Assembly (NCBI RefSeq): GCF_900607225.1
Contig: NZ_LR027842.1
Coordinates: forward strand, 1,176,651-1,240,650
Source of the DNA: [Pseudopropionibacterium] massiliense
GTDB taxonomy: Bacteria > Actinomycetota > Actinomycetes > Propionibacteriales > Propionibacteriaceae
Reading direction: 5' to 3'
Length of the DNA: 64,000 nucleotides
The translations under genes and the position numbers were made by a program. The notes below the pieces were generated by a model that saw only the letters and a list, made by a program, of their open reading frames with translations, ran no database searches and was not told the DNA's origin. Each line of letters starts with the position of its first letter. The stretch's first letter is position 1. This document shows positions 19,001-26,849 of this stretch, one piece after another.

Positions 19001-19200
19001 CGGGAGTGGACCCGGCCCCGCAGTTCCGCGGCGGCCGCGTTGCTGAAGGTGATGAGCAACAGCTCCCCGATTGCCACTCCCGCCTCGGCGATGTGGCGGG
19101 CTGCGAGTCCCGCTATGGTCCAGGTCTTGCCCGTCCCGGCGCTGGCCTCCAGCAGCATCGGGCCGTCGGGCAGGGGACCGGTGATCTCGAACGGAATCAT
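16042..19200 (-). CDS. recB: Exodeoxyribonuclease V beta subunit RecB (sequence corrupted near residue 790)
   Basis: A 1052-residue UvrD-like helicase fused to a RecB-family nuclease. Walker A is ASAGTGKT (19-26), motif II is VDEFQD, motif III is GDPKQSIYGFR, and the nuclease has GSID (D930) and VDYKTN (D944, K946). Residues about 782-806 are encoded by adapter sequence (16783-16858). In RecB proteins this position, just before VLEQADW, normally reads like AFGTLVH and supplies the conserved nuclease His. The frame stays open only by chance, so the CDS is probably intact in the organism. The ATG overlaps the recC stop (ATGA). RecB is the 3'-5' motor and nuclease for double-strand break resection. 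Confidence 0.93.
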   Translation of the reverse strand: MIPFEITGPLPDGPMLLEASAGTGKTWTIAGLAARHIAEAGVAIGELLLITFSNAAAAELRGRVHSRLASVANDLDNMLAGGPEPVDPVSRLLGADRHASRHRQRLRAALDDFGTATITTIHSFCQGQLESLGVLGDWDGADEVTADVSTLVRECATDEYLASYLHHPDPPLDARRALLVAATAAPSRLPLASADQELLDFQKRVRARFAARRRALGLVSFDDLPGRLRSLVTDSPVAEQVRAELRRRFPVVLVDEFQDTDPDQWAILRRTFVDAGAMITLIGDPKQSIYGFRSADLGSYLEATRVVRHRATLETNHRSEPGVVAGVTDLFGDLCLGDSDIRVTPVRSARSPDEEVLVLDAAPAARIWLRGHGPGATGNPERAVTDDVVAHVRALLAGARFRSDAGERPVGPRDIAILTRTRGRGMALVSELRAAGLPATWHGPGSALDSPAVADWLAVLAAIAQPTRARILQAALGELLGLPATDLLAGRDETPASQRIHELARCFAAGGVTSLVGELLAGLGPHLARLGDGERLLADLTRVGELLLGSDATDLDGLHAWLVARAATPGDEPATRLASDRAAVRVCTMHSAKGLEFPIVLLPQVSVTEVNLRGAFPYLDADGRRVLHVGARPGSRDELSALARRQARDEELRLLYVGLTRAEHLAIAWHVMDRRASSGPLTALLCRDRSVPRLRPEYPRLPPAFGFDPILVHLSPVTAPPWGSGLPDPTPGPGSGKLRIARFTRDIDQEWRRTSYSGLTANLHENAPDEPEELDLPPGGAFMRTPGPPGSTLSSSSAASEVYTRQVLEQADWTDPGHVQQVVAARAPAFGLDREQAQRLAEALRLVVTTPLGRLWDGALADLPVAERLAELDFDLPLGDRGPARVVADLAEAMSRHLPASDPLAPYPARLLATDAAHASLRGFLTGSIDVVLKLPSGGFVVVDYKTNRLPVPPEQELSVEHYAPSTMAEAMMQAHYPLQALLYCAALHRFLAWRLPGYSPGRHLGGVGYLFVRGMAGPGTPVVAGGRCGVFEWFPPADLVVEVSDLLGGGR
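16783..16858 (+). other. Illumina Nextera adapter read-through embedded in the assembly
   Basis: 16783-16815 reads CTGTCTCgTATACACcTCT then GACGCcGCCGACGA, 30 of 33 identical to the reverse complement of the Nextera read-1 transposase adapter. 16816-16823 is AGAGGATA, exactly the reverse complement of i5 index S503/N503 (TATCCTCT). 16824 onward matches the reverse complement of P5 (GTGTAGATCTCGGTGG, 14 of 16, then degrading), and 16853-16858 is A-rich, as when a read runs off the fragment. On the minus strand it translates to SSAASEVYTRQ, a variant of the well-known contamination peptide SSAASDVYKRQ. This is a sequencing or assembly artefact, not biology. Confidence 0.96.
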
Positions 19201-22088
19201 TGCGCGGCCTCCAGGAGAGGGGAGTGCAGGGCCAGCGCCCAGCCCCCGAAGGCGCCGAAACGCCCGGGACCTGCCGGGTCGCCGTCCTGGGGAGGATCGG
19301 TGAACAGCTCCGAGGCGGGGCCGGTGTAGAAATGTTCCCAGTGAGCCGGGCGCCAGGCCCAGGGGGAGTTCCAGCTGCTGGTGGGCAGATCCCAGTCTGC
19401 GGCGTTGAACCGTCTCTCCCGCGCCGATTCCGCCAGCGCCCGGGCCGGTTCCGCGGGGACCGGGACCAGCCGGGAACGGCTCAGGCGGGCGCCGCGCACC
19501 AGGACCTCCAGGTGCGCGGCGGCCTCCTTCGGTGGGGTGAGCGTCACCGATCCCGGGAAGAACTCGCCGTAGTGGCGTCGCAGGTGATGGATGCGGGCCC
19601 GCGTCCTGAACCCGGAGGCCGCCAGGGCCAGCAACTGCGCCCACGGCTCGAACAGGGGGCGGGGAAGGTCGCTGGGGGAGAGGACCACCAGTTCATCGCC
19701 GCGCAGTCGCACGGTGCCCGTCAACCGCAGGCCGGAGCACTCCAGGTCGACGGGGACGTCGCGGACCGGGCGGTCCCAGTCCGGGCGGGCCTGCTGCCAG
19801 AGTCGTCGGACCAGCTCCACGTCCGCGTCGAGAACCGCTCCCCCCAAGGGGCCGGTGGGCAGCAGTTCCCTGTGGGCCTCGGCGCGGATCGCCTCGTCGG
19901 GGGGGCACCCGCCACGGGCCGCCGTCAGCAGCCGGGAACGGATCCCCCAGGCGCCCAACCCGGTTGCCCCGAGCGGCAGGTCGTCGCTGATTTCCGGGGA
20001 GAATTCTCCCCGGATTCCCGCCCGCTCACGCAGGAAGGCGGCTGCGGGGTCGCGCAGGAAACGGGCCGCCTCGTCCAGGGACATGGGGCCGGTGTCGTCG
20101 CCGACGGGCAGGTGGAGGGCGGCCCGGCGACGCTCCACACTGGCCGGTGTGGTTCCGGCGGGTCCGGTTCGCAGGCGGCGGGCCATCTCCAGGGCGGTGG
20201 CGTCGAAACTCGGGTCGGGGCCCGTGAAGTTCCTCTCCGAATGCGCCGTCAAGGGCTGTTCCCGCAGCTCGGGTGTGACCCCCAGCCGACGCCACAGCCA
20301 GGTGAGGGTGGTCGGGTGCTCCAGAACGGCGCCGGTGGTCTCGGAACGGTGCTGGTGCACCACCACCAGGTGCCGGGCGGCCCGGGCGTGATCCAGCAGG
20401 TCCTCCAGGCGCTCCTGCCCGGGATCCGGCAGGAGGCCGGGGATCGCGTCGGGAACGGGATCGAGCCCGCCGTCCTCGAAACCGAGCAACGCGACCACGG
20501 GGAAACCCACGCCCTTGAGCTCCCCCGGGCCGACGACGGTGAGATTGCCGTTGCCGGCCACCATGCGGGGGCCGGGTTCGGCGGCGAGCTGCTCCAGCAG
20601 CCGGGCGAAGTCGGAGGCCGTCATCTCGACCGGGCTGGCGGCCCCCTCCGCGGCCAGCCGCGCCAGGCGGGAGGTGGCCTCCTGGAGCAACGAGTCGTCC
20701 CCGGGCGGCAGGTCGACGAGCTCGTCGAGCAACCTCCGGGCCCGGGCGACCCATTCCGGGAGGGTGGCGGGTTCGGCGGCGGCCGCGTAACGCCGCAGCC
20801 GGGTGAAGATCTCCGTGAGCGAACCGATCAGCTCCAGCTCCGATGTGCCGACGGCATCCACGCCGGAGATGGGCAGGGCGGTGCTTCCGGGGGCAAGGGC
20901 GAGCCCGGCCAGCAGCCGGTCCAGGCCCCGGGCCCAGGTGTTCTGCACGATCCCGGGAAGCCCCTGGGCCGCACGGTGCCGGGCGTCGAGGCCCCAACGG
21001 ATCCCGGCGGCGTCGATCAACCGGGCCAGTTCGTCGCGTTCCGGCAACCGCCAGCGGTACGAGACCGGCGCGAGATCCAGCAGGTCCAGCAGGGAACTCG
21101 CGGTGGCGCGGGAATCCCGCAGCCCGGTGGCCTCGGCCAGGGCGTGCAGCACGGGATTGGGGGCGCGGACCTCGGGTGGCGCCTGGAGCCGCAGGCGCCG
21201 GCCCGGGTGGGGGCTGCCCTCCAGCGGCGCGAAGGCCAGGCCGAGGGCGGGCCACCAGGCTGCAGGGTCGGGAACGACCACCAGGACGTCGCGTGGCTCC
21301 AGGGTGGGATCCTCCTGCAGGATGCGGCACAGTTCGTCGCGCAGCACCTCGGCCTGCCGCAGGGGGTCGTGGGAACCCAGCCATGTGATCCTCTCCGGCA
21401 CCGCGGTGTTCCGCAGTTCCAGGACGGGGACGTCCCGGAACTGGCCGACGGCCTCCAGCAGCAGCTTCGTCGCGGCGGGCAGGTCGGGGCAGTGCAGCAC
21501 GGCCGTGGCCGGCCCGGGTGTCTCAGCCAGGGCGGCTCGCACCCGCGCCAGCTCCTCGACCGGATCCCATTCGAGGATCTCGGTGACGCGCGCCGTGAGC
21601 TCCGGCTGCCAGCCCAGGTGCCCGGGCAGTTCCTCGGCGGCCCCCTCCGGATCGGTGAGCCAGCGGGCCAGCAGCTCCGGGTGGTGCTCCGAGTAGCGTC
21701 GCAGCAGGATCGCCAAGCGTTGCGAAGCGCCGCGCAGCCTGCTCGGGCCCGCCCTGAGATGCTCCGCCACCACGGGATGCGAACCCCGGAACCCCGGGTC
21801 CTGGAGGACCTCCCGGATCGCCAGCTCCAGCGCCGTGCCTCGCCACGGGGAGGGCTCCCCGTCGCCCAGTTCCGCCTGGAGCTGCGCCACCCAGCGATCG
21901 GCCGGTATCAGGTCCACCCCCGCGAGGATGCCGATCCGGGCGGCCAGGGCCTGCCCCGCCAGGCGCGCGGTGGCGGCCGAGGACGTGATGATCCGCACCC
22001 GTTCCAGCGGCCCGGGGCGCAGTTCGTCCAGCCATGCTGCCAGGGCCTCGATCAACTCCTCCCAGCGCTCGGCCGATCTCCTGTCCAC
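19197..22088 (-). CDS. recC: Exodeoxyribonuclease V gamma subunit RecC
   Basis: A 963-residue RecC, shorter than the E. coli protein (about 1120) and divergent, as usual in actinobacteria. It contains inactivated helicase-like domains and a C-terminal RecB-nuclease-like fold without catalytic residues. It serves as the scaffold that splits the DNA and reads Chi. Recognisable parts are IRWGLDARHR, the LGFEDGG/DPVPD region with RSETTGAVLEHPTTL, and the C-terminal WRPAHWEHFYTGP. The GTG start has GGAAGGAGA eleven bases upstream. It is the first gene of the operon and lies directly downstream of the damage promoter at 22121-22143. Confidence 0.9.
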   Translation of the reverse strand: MDRRSAERWEELIEALAAWLDELRPGPLERVRIITSSAATARLAGQALAARIGILAGVDLIPADRWVAQLQAELGDGEPSPWRGTALELAIREVLQDPGFRGSHPVVAEHLRAGPSRLRGASQRLAILLRRYSEHHPELLARWLTDPEGAAEELPGHLGWQPELTARVTEILEWDPVEELARVRAALAETPGPATAVLHCPDLPAATKLLLEAVGQFRDVPVLELRNTAVPERITWLGSHDPLRQAEVLRDELCRILQEDPTLEPRDVLVVVPDPAAWWPALGLAFAPLEGSPHPGRRLRLQAPPEVRAPNPVLHALAEATGLRDSRATASSLLDLLDLAPVSYRWRLPERDELARLIDAAGIRWGLDARHRAAQGLPGIVQNTWARGLDRLLAGLALAPGSTALPISGVDAVGTSELELIGSLTEIFTRLRRYAAAAEPATLPEWVARARRLLDELVDLPPGDDSLLQEATSRLARLAAEGAASPVEMTASDFARLLEQLAAEPGPRMVAGNGNLTVVGPGELKGVGFPVVALLGFEDGGLDPVPDAIPGLLPDPGQERLEDLLDHARAARHLVVVHQHRSETTGAVLEHPTTLTWLWRRLGVTPELREQPLTAHSERNFTGPDPSFDATALEMARRLRTGPAGTTPASVERRRAALHLPVGDDTGPMSLDEAARFLRDPAAAFLRERAGIRGEFSPEISDDLPLGATGLGAWGIRSRLLTAARGGCPPDEAIRAEAHRELLPTGPLGGAVLDADVELVRRLWQQARPDWDRPVRDVPVDLECSGLRLTGTVRLRGDELVVLSPSDLPRPLFEPWAQLLALAASGFRTRARIHHLRRHYGEFFPGSVTLTPPKEAAAHLEVLVRGARLSRSRLVPVPAEPARALAESARERRFNAADWDLPTSSWNSPWAWRPAHWEHFYTGPASELFTDPPQDGDPAGPGRFGAFGGWALALHSPLLEAAQ

Positions 22089-22120
22089 TGCGATGGTTGT
22101 CTCCTTCCCTGCGACCGATC

Positions 22121-22143
22121 ACATTAGTGCGCGCCACCGACAA
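22121..22143 (-). promoter_or_regulatory. RecA-NDp/PafBC-type DNA-damage promoter of recCBD
   Basis: On the minus strand TTGTCGGTG (22143-22135), eight bases, then TAATGT (22126-22121). This is an exact match to the actinobacterial LexA-independent damage promoter TTGTCRGTG-N8-TANNNT recognised with PafBC. Transcription would start near 22114, about 26 bases before the recC GTG, with the Shine-Dalgarno in that leader. Confidence 0.82.
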
Positions 22144-22182
22144 AACCGCAGGGGTGGTGTACACCGACCGGGGTTTTGTCGG
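22137..22182. repeat. Nested palindrome between recC and uvrD2
   Basis: The outer arms CCGACAAAACC (22137-22147) and GGTTTTGTCGG (22172-22182) are perfect. At nearly the same centre lies a perfect inner palindrome GGTGTACACC (22156-22165). The outer arms are the two divergent -35-type elements; the inner one is unexplained. Confidence 0.75.
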
Positions 22183-22198
22183 CGCGGCCTGTTTGAAT
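22176..22198 (+). promoter_or_regulatory. Degenerate RecA-NDp/PafBC-type promoter of uvrD2
   Basis: TTGTCGGCG (one mismatch to TTGTCRGTG), eight bases, then TTGAAT in place of TANNNT. The hexamer ends at 22198, seven bases before the GTG at 22206, which would make the mRNA leaderless. Confidence 0.58.
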
Positions 22199-22205
22199 GG
22201 TCCCC

Positions 22206-24260
22206 GTGACTGATCCGATCCTCGACGCCCTTGACCCCGAGCAGCGGCGGGTGGCGACGCTGCTGGACCGGCCGTTGGTGGTGTTGGCGGGGGCGGGAAC
22301 GGGCAAGACGCGGGCGATCACGCACCGGGTCGCCCACGCCGTCCGGGAGGGGCGCTACGTCCCGACCGCGACCCTCGCGGTCACCTTCACCACGCGGGCG
22401 GCGGGCGAGCTGAAGTCGCGGCTGGCCGGGCTCGGGGTGCGCAGGGTCTCGGCCCGGACCATCCACGCCGCCGCGCTCAGCCAGTGCCGATACTTCTGGC
22501 CCGCGGCCTACGGTTCCGAGTTCCCGGCGCTGCTGGACAACCCCTTCCCGCTGGTGGGACGGGCCGCGAACCGGGTGCTCGGCAACGCCGACACGAACCT
22601 GGTGCGGGACCTGATCGGGGAGATCGGCTGGGCCAAGTCCAGCAACGTTCCCCCCAGCCGCTACGCCCGGCTCGCCCGCGGCCGTGAGGTCGCGGGGGTG
22701 GAACCCGAACGCGTGGCCCAGGTGATGGAGGCCTACGAGAAGCACAAGACCAGCGCCGGGGTGGTGGATTTCAACGACATCCTCCTGTGCGCGGCCGCGC
22801 TGCTGGTGGAACACCCCGCCGTCGCCGAGCAGATCCGGGGCGCCTACCGGCACTTCGTGGTGGACGAGTACCAGGACGTCTCCGCGATCCAGCACCGCCT
22901 GGTGTCGCTGTGGGTGGATGGCCGCCCCGACATCTGCGTGGTCGGTGATCCCCAGCAGGCCATTCACGGTTTCGCCGGCGCCAGGGCCGACTGCCTGACG
23001 GGTTTCGCATCCGAGCATCCCGGAACCCGTCAGGTGAGACTGGTTCGCAACTACCGCTCCAGCCCGGGTATCGTCCAGCTCGCGAACCGCATCGTGCGCC
23101 GCCGTCCCAGCGCGGGGGACCTGCGTCCCACGCGTCCCGAGGGGCCGCCCCCCGAGTTCCACGCCGACGGCACGGAGGAGGACGAGGCCCGGGCCGTGGT
23201 CGCCTGGCTGGGGGAGCGGCACGCCGAGGGCGTCCCGTGGGGTGAGTGCGCGGTGCTCTACCGCATCAACGCGCAGTCACCCGTTTTCGAGTCCGCCCTG
23301 GACGCCGCCCGCATTCCCTACCAGGTCAAGGGCACCGACCGGTTCTGGGAACGTCCCGAGGTGCGCGACGCGGTGAACCGGCTTCACCGCGCCGCGAAGC
23401 GGGGCCCCGGAACCCGGCCGGGGACACTTCTCGACGAGGTGCTTGGCGAGCTGCGATGGAACCCGGAGGCCCCGTCGGGAATGGGCGCCCAGCGTGAACG
23501 CTGGGAGTCCATCAATTCGCTGGCGCAGATGATCCGTGACGCCCAGGAGACCACCCCGGACTGGACGGCTCCCGATTTCACCGCCTGGCTGGACGACCAC
23601 GCGGGCCTCGAAACCCCACCCGCCACCAGCGCCGTCACGCTGGCAACCATGCATGCTGCCAAGGGCCTCGAATGGGATGCGGTGACCGTGGTCGGGGTGC
23701 GCGAGGGCATGGTTCCCTTCGCGCTGAGCCAGGAGGAACCCGCGTTGTCGGAGGAGCGGAGGCTCCTGCACGTCGCGGTCACGCGGGCTAGGCGGTGGCT
23801 CCGGGTCTCGTGGCCCGGCAAACCTTCCCGTGGTCGTGGTGCGCGCTCCCGGTTCCTGACGGGCCTCGTGCCCGAGGGGCAGGTTCCCGCCACCCGGGCC
23901 GACAGGACCGGGCGTGGCAGCGTGCGTTCCCGGACCTGTTTCGTCTGCCGGGAGCAGCTGACCGACGCTGCTGAGCGCAAACTGGGACGTCACCTCGGTT
24001 GTGAGGCGCCTTTTGACGAGAAGCTCCTGGCCGCCCTGAAGACCTGGCGATTGGAGACCGCCAACGCTGCATCCCAACCGGCCTTCGTGATCTTCACCGA
24101 CGCCACTTTGCAGGCCGTCGCCGAGGCCGAACCGGCGGATCGCGCCGAGCTGCTGCGGATCAGTGGCATCGGCACGGTGAAGGCGGACCGGTTCGGCGCG
24201 GACGTGCTGCGGATCGTCGCGGAGCACGGCGCGAAGCCCCCGAACTCGGTGGAGGAATGA
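22206..24260 (+). CDS. uvrD2: UvrD-like 3'-5' DNA helicase with HRDC domain (UvrD2)
   Basis: A 684-residue superfamily 1A helicase. GAGTGKT (29-35), VDEYQD, GDPQQAIHGF, LVRNYRSSP, TMHAAKGLEWD and VAVTRAR are the usual motifs. A cysteine cluster (CFVCRE and a later HLGC) and a C-terminal HRDC domain (about 605-684) identify the UvrD2 type found in mycobacteria and relatives, which acts in DNA repair and maintenance. An ATG nine bases upstream (22197) is in frame, but the GTG at 22206 fits the promoter spacing and the family start (TDPILDALDPEQR). It is divergent from recC. Confidence 0.93.
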   Translation: MTDPILDALDPEQRRVATLLDRPLVVLAGAGTGKTRAITHRVAHAVREGRYVPTATLAVTFTTRAAGELKSRLAGLGVRRVSARTIHAAALSQCRYFWPAAYGSEFPALLDNPFPLVGRAANRVLGNADTNLVRDLIGEIGWAKSSNVPPSRYARLARGREVAGVEPERVAQVMEAYEKHKTSAGVVDFNDILLCAAALLVEHPAVAEQIRGAYRHFVVDEYQDVSAIQHRLVSLWVDGRPDICVVGDPQQAIHGFAGARADCLTGFASEHPGTRQVRLVRNYRSSPGIVQLANRIVRRRPSAGDLRPTRPEGPPPEFHADGTEEDEARAVVAWLGERHAEGVPWGECAVLYRINAQSPVFESALDAARIPYQVKGTDRFWERPEVRDAVNRLHRAAKRGPGTRPGTLLDEVLGELRWNPEAPSGMGAQRERWESINSLAQMIRDAQETTPDWTAPDFTAWLDDHAGLETPPATSAVTLATMHAAKGLEWDAVTVVGVREGMVPFALSQEEPALSEERRLLHVAVTRARRWLRVSWPGKPSRGRGARSRFLTGLVPEGQVPATRADRTGRGSVRSRTCFVCREQLTDAAERKLGRHLGCEAPFDEKLLAALKTWRLETANAASQPAFVIFTDATLQAVAEAEPADRAELLRISGIGTVKADRFGADVLRIVAEHGAKPPNSVEE

Positions 24261-24284
24261 AAAAAAAGACCTCCGTCGGGAGGC
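24260..24284 (-). terminator. Intrinsic terminator of the DUF2342 gene
   Basis: On the minus strand CCTCC-CGAC-GGAGG is followed by TCTTTTTTTT (an A8 run on plus at 24260-24267). It can extend to a longer stem, with 24311-24321 pairing with 24266-24276 in ten of eleven positions. It lies about 80 bases after the stop of the minus-strand gene and abuts the uvrD2 stop. Confidence 0.82.
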
Positions 24285-24360
24285 TCGCCTTCCCCTGCGA
24301 ACCGCATCCAACGGAGATCTTGGTACAAGTCAACCGTGCGGAGGGCACTTTCGTCAAGTG

Positions 24361-25668
24361 TCACTCACCCAGCAGTTTCCGAAGCTCCGCGTCGAAGTCC
24401 CCGTCATCCTGATCCCTGTGGTTCGGGTGGACGTAGGAGAGGGGGTCCTCCAGATGCCGGGCGGTCGGCAGCATGTCGGGATGTCGCCACACGCCATCGC
24501 GCTCGAGTGCACCGTGACGATGCTCCATGGCCGCCCACAGATTCTCCGCGTCGCGGATCAGACGGGGACGCAGGTCCAACCCGAGCAGGTCCCGGAAAAC
24601 CTCGCGGGTGGGGTCCGCGGAGGCGCGGCGTCGACGTATCACCTCGTCGAGCTGCGTGGAGTTGGTCATCCAGCTCGAGGCGGCGCGGTTCGTGACGTGA
24701 TCCACCCATCCCTCGATCAGTGCCAGCAGCACCTCGAGGCGCCCCAGGATCTCCAGCTGCAGGTCGGTGCTGGCGGGCTTGAAGAAAGAGCCACGCACTT
24801 TTTCCCCAACCGCGACGATCTCCTCCAGCGAGACCTCTTCGTCGCCGATGTCCAGTTGTGACGACAGCGCCTCGAAGTCGATCCGGATCTCGCGGGCGTA
24901 GTGGGCCAGGAGCGCCTCCAGTTGGGGGGACAACCAACTGATTCCTTGGAACAGTCTCTGCCGGGCGGCCTCTCGCAGCAGCAGATAGAGCATGACGTCG
25001 CTGTCGGGCAGATCCAGATCACGGGTGAATTCGGCGACGTTCGCGGGCAGTACCGTCACCGCGGCCCCCTCGGTGAGGGAGATTCCCACCTCCGAGCCGG
25101 TGAGTGTGGATCCGGCGACCGAAGCCAGCACCTTGCTCAGCCGATCGCGGTAGATCAACGACGCCGAGGTTCGCATCATGGGTGCGAGCATCGACGAGAA
25201 ATCGGCGAACTGCGAATCCCCGGGGCCCGTTGTTCCCCGCTGCAGCGCGTCGGCGAGTCCGTCGATGATCGGTTCGACCAGACGTCGCCATCCTGCGGAT
25301 GTGGCCTCGATCCATTCCTCACGGCGCTGCGTCACCAGCGGTGTTCCCGAGGACGTGAACTGTGTCACCGGGTCCAGCCAGGACTGGGCCAACCGTTCCG
25401 CGTCGACTATGGCGAGTCGTTCTCCGGGGGTGAGGGACGGGTCGGGCCCCAGCTCCGATGCGAGATGACGTGCCGCGGTGATCGTGGTTCGCCATGCGGC
25501 TTCCGGGTCCTGATCGGCCGGGGTGATGCCGAACCTGATTCCACCGGATTCCTGAAGACGTTGCATCTGTTTCATCAACTCGTCGAGATCCAGGTCATCG
25601 GCGTTGAGACCGAGCTGCTCCATCATGCGCTTGAGCTGCTCGAAGTCGAACCCTCCGGGAGTTGACAT
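24361..25668 (-). CDS. DUF2342 family protein (putative zinc-dependent hydrolase)
   Basis: A 435-residue member of the actinobacterial DUF2342 family, often labelled zinc-dependent metalloprotease or F420-associated protein. The region LREAARQRLFQGISWLSPQLEALLAHYAREI and the helix VLLALIEGWVDHVT are typical. I see no HExxH motif, and the position where I recall a histidine in relatives (REAAHxRLF) is arginine here, so metal binding is doubtful. The N-terminus is Met/Leu/Gln-rich and looks helical. The ATG has only a weak ribosome site. It is divergent from the Lon-like protease gene and ends at a U-tract terminator. Confidence 0.72.
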   Translation of the reverse strand: MSTPGGFDFEQLKRMMEQLGLNADDLDLDELMKQMQRLQESGGIRFGITPADQDPEAAWRTTITAARHLASELGPDPSLTPGERLAIVDAERLAQSWLDPVTQFTSSGTPLVTQRREEWIEATSAGWRRLVEPIIDGLADALQRGTTGPGDSQFADFSSMLAPMMRTSASLIYRDRLSKVLASVAGSTLTGSEVGISLTEGAAVTVLPANVAEFTRDLDLPDSDVMLYLLLREAARQRLFQGISWLSPQLEALLAHYAREIRIDFEALSSQLDIGDEEVSLEEIVAVGEKVRGSFFKPASTDLQLEILGRLEVLLALIEGWVDHVTNRAASSWMTNSTQLDEVIRRRRASADPTREVFRDLLGLDLRPRLIRDAENLWAAMEHRHGALERDGVWRHPDMLPTARHLEDPLSYVHPNHRDQDDGDFDAELRKLLGE

Positions 25669-25808
25669 TGGACATCAGGCCTTTCGCACGGGAAACCGAT
25701 TCGGAAACCATTCAACCCTATGGGATCAAGGAAAACCGAGAAGGACGGTCCGGTGAGGTCCACTTGGTAGGCTTGTCGCCACCGACACGGCAGGCAAGGA
25801 GGGGCGAG

Positions 25809-26849
25809 TTGTCGCGAAACATGGTGGCCATCGTGTCCTCGGCGCTGTTCGTGCTGCTCGCTGCGGGGCTCATCCTGATCCCGGTGCCGTTCGTGACCTG
25901 GCAGCCCGGTAAGACCGTTGACGTGATGGGCAGCACCGAGGAAGGGCCGCTCATCGAGATCTCCGGCATCCCCACGAGCAACAGCGGTGGCAAGTTGCTG
26001 ATGACAACGGTTTCCACCACACAGGTGGACTCCATCATCAGCCTCCCCGCGGCGCTCATGGCCCATGTCGCGGTTGATTCGGACGCCTTGCCGCGCGATG
26101 TCGTGTACCCGGCCGGCAAAACGAACGCCGAGGTGCAGAACGAAGCGGTCGCCATGATGGATTCCTCCCGTGTCAACGCGACCGTCGCCGCTCTCAGGGC
26201 GGCGGGACAGCCCGTCACCGAGATGCCGATGGTGTCCTCGGTCAGCCTGTCCGGACCCGCGAACGGGCAACTGCGTCCCGGCGACCTCATCGAGGCCGTG
26301 GACGGCAGTGAGGTGACAACCAACGATGAGGTGAAAACCGCCATCCAGACCAGGGCCGTCGGAGATCCCATCGTGTTCAGGGTGCTACGTGGCGGTGCCA
26401 GTGAAGAGATCACCGTGACAACCGCTACGGAGCGGGACGGGGCCCCGTATCTCGGGATCTCGCTCTCGGTCGGCTACCGCTACGCACCCTCGGTCGCCTA
26501 CCGGATCGACCCCGGCATCGTCGGCCCCTCCGCGGGCCTGGTGTTCGCCCTGGCGATCTACGACCGCATCACCGACGGGGTGCTGCGCGAAGGACGCGTG
26601 GTTGCCGGCACCGGTCAGGTGGATGCCGCCGGAAAGGTGTACGGCATCGGTGGAATCCGAGAAAAGATCAAGGGAGCGGAGGCCGCCGGGGCGAAGCTGT
26701 TCCTGATGCCCGCCAGCAACTGCGCCGACCTGGGGGATCTGCGCACCGACCTCAGGCTGGTTCCCGTGGGTACCCTCAAGGACGCGATCGCCGCGCTGCA
26801 GCTGGTCAACGAAGGACAATCCACACAGGAGGTGCCCAGCTGTGGCTGA
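25809..26849 (+). CDS. Membrane-anchored PDZ/Lon-like serine protease (YlbL type)
   Basis: A 346-residue protein with one N-terminal membrane anchor (about 5-27), a PDZ domain (about 130-205, PANGQLRPGDLIEAVDGSEV) and a C-terminal S16 Lon-like domain. The Ser-Lys dyad is GPSAGL (S241) and EKIKGA (K286), 45 residues apart as in Lon. The active site faces the extracytoplasmic side. In Bacillus the related YlbL degrades cell-division or damage-response proteins; the substrate here is unknown. The TTG start is chosen because AAGGAGG precedes it at six bases; an ATG at 25821 is the alternative. Confidence 0.9.
   Translation: MSRNMVAIVSSALFVLLAAGLILIPVPFVTWQPGKTVDVMGSTEEGPLIEISGIPTSNSGGKLLMTTVSTTQVDSIISLPAALMAHVAVDSDALPRDVVYPAGKTNAEVQNEAVAMMDSSRVNATVAALRAAGQPVTEMPMVSSVSLSGPANGQLRPGDLIEAVDGSEVTTNDEVKTAIQTRAVGDPIVFRVLRGGASEEITVTTATERDGAPYLGISLSVGYRYAPSVAYRIDPGIVGPSAGLVFALAIYDRITDGVLREGRVVAGTGQVDAAGKVYGIGGIREKIKGAEAAGAKLFLMPASNCADLGDLRTDLRLVPVGTLKDAIAALQLVNEGQSTQEVPSCG

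Noticed and set aside
24311-24321. Terminator for uvrD2 on the plus strand
   Set aside because: The hairpin is present, but the T tract exists only for the minus-strand transcript; on plus the run is A8 before the stem.
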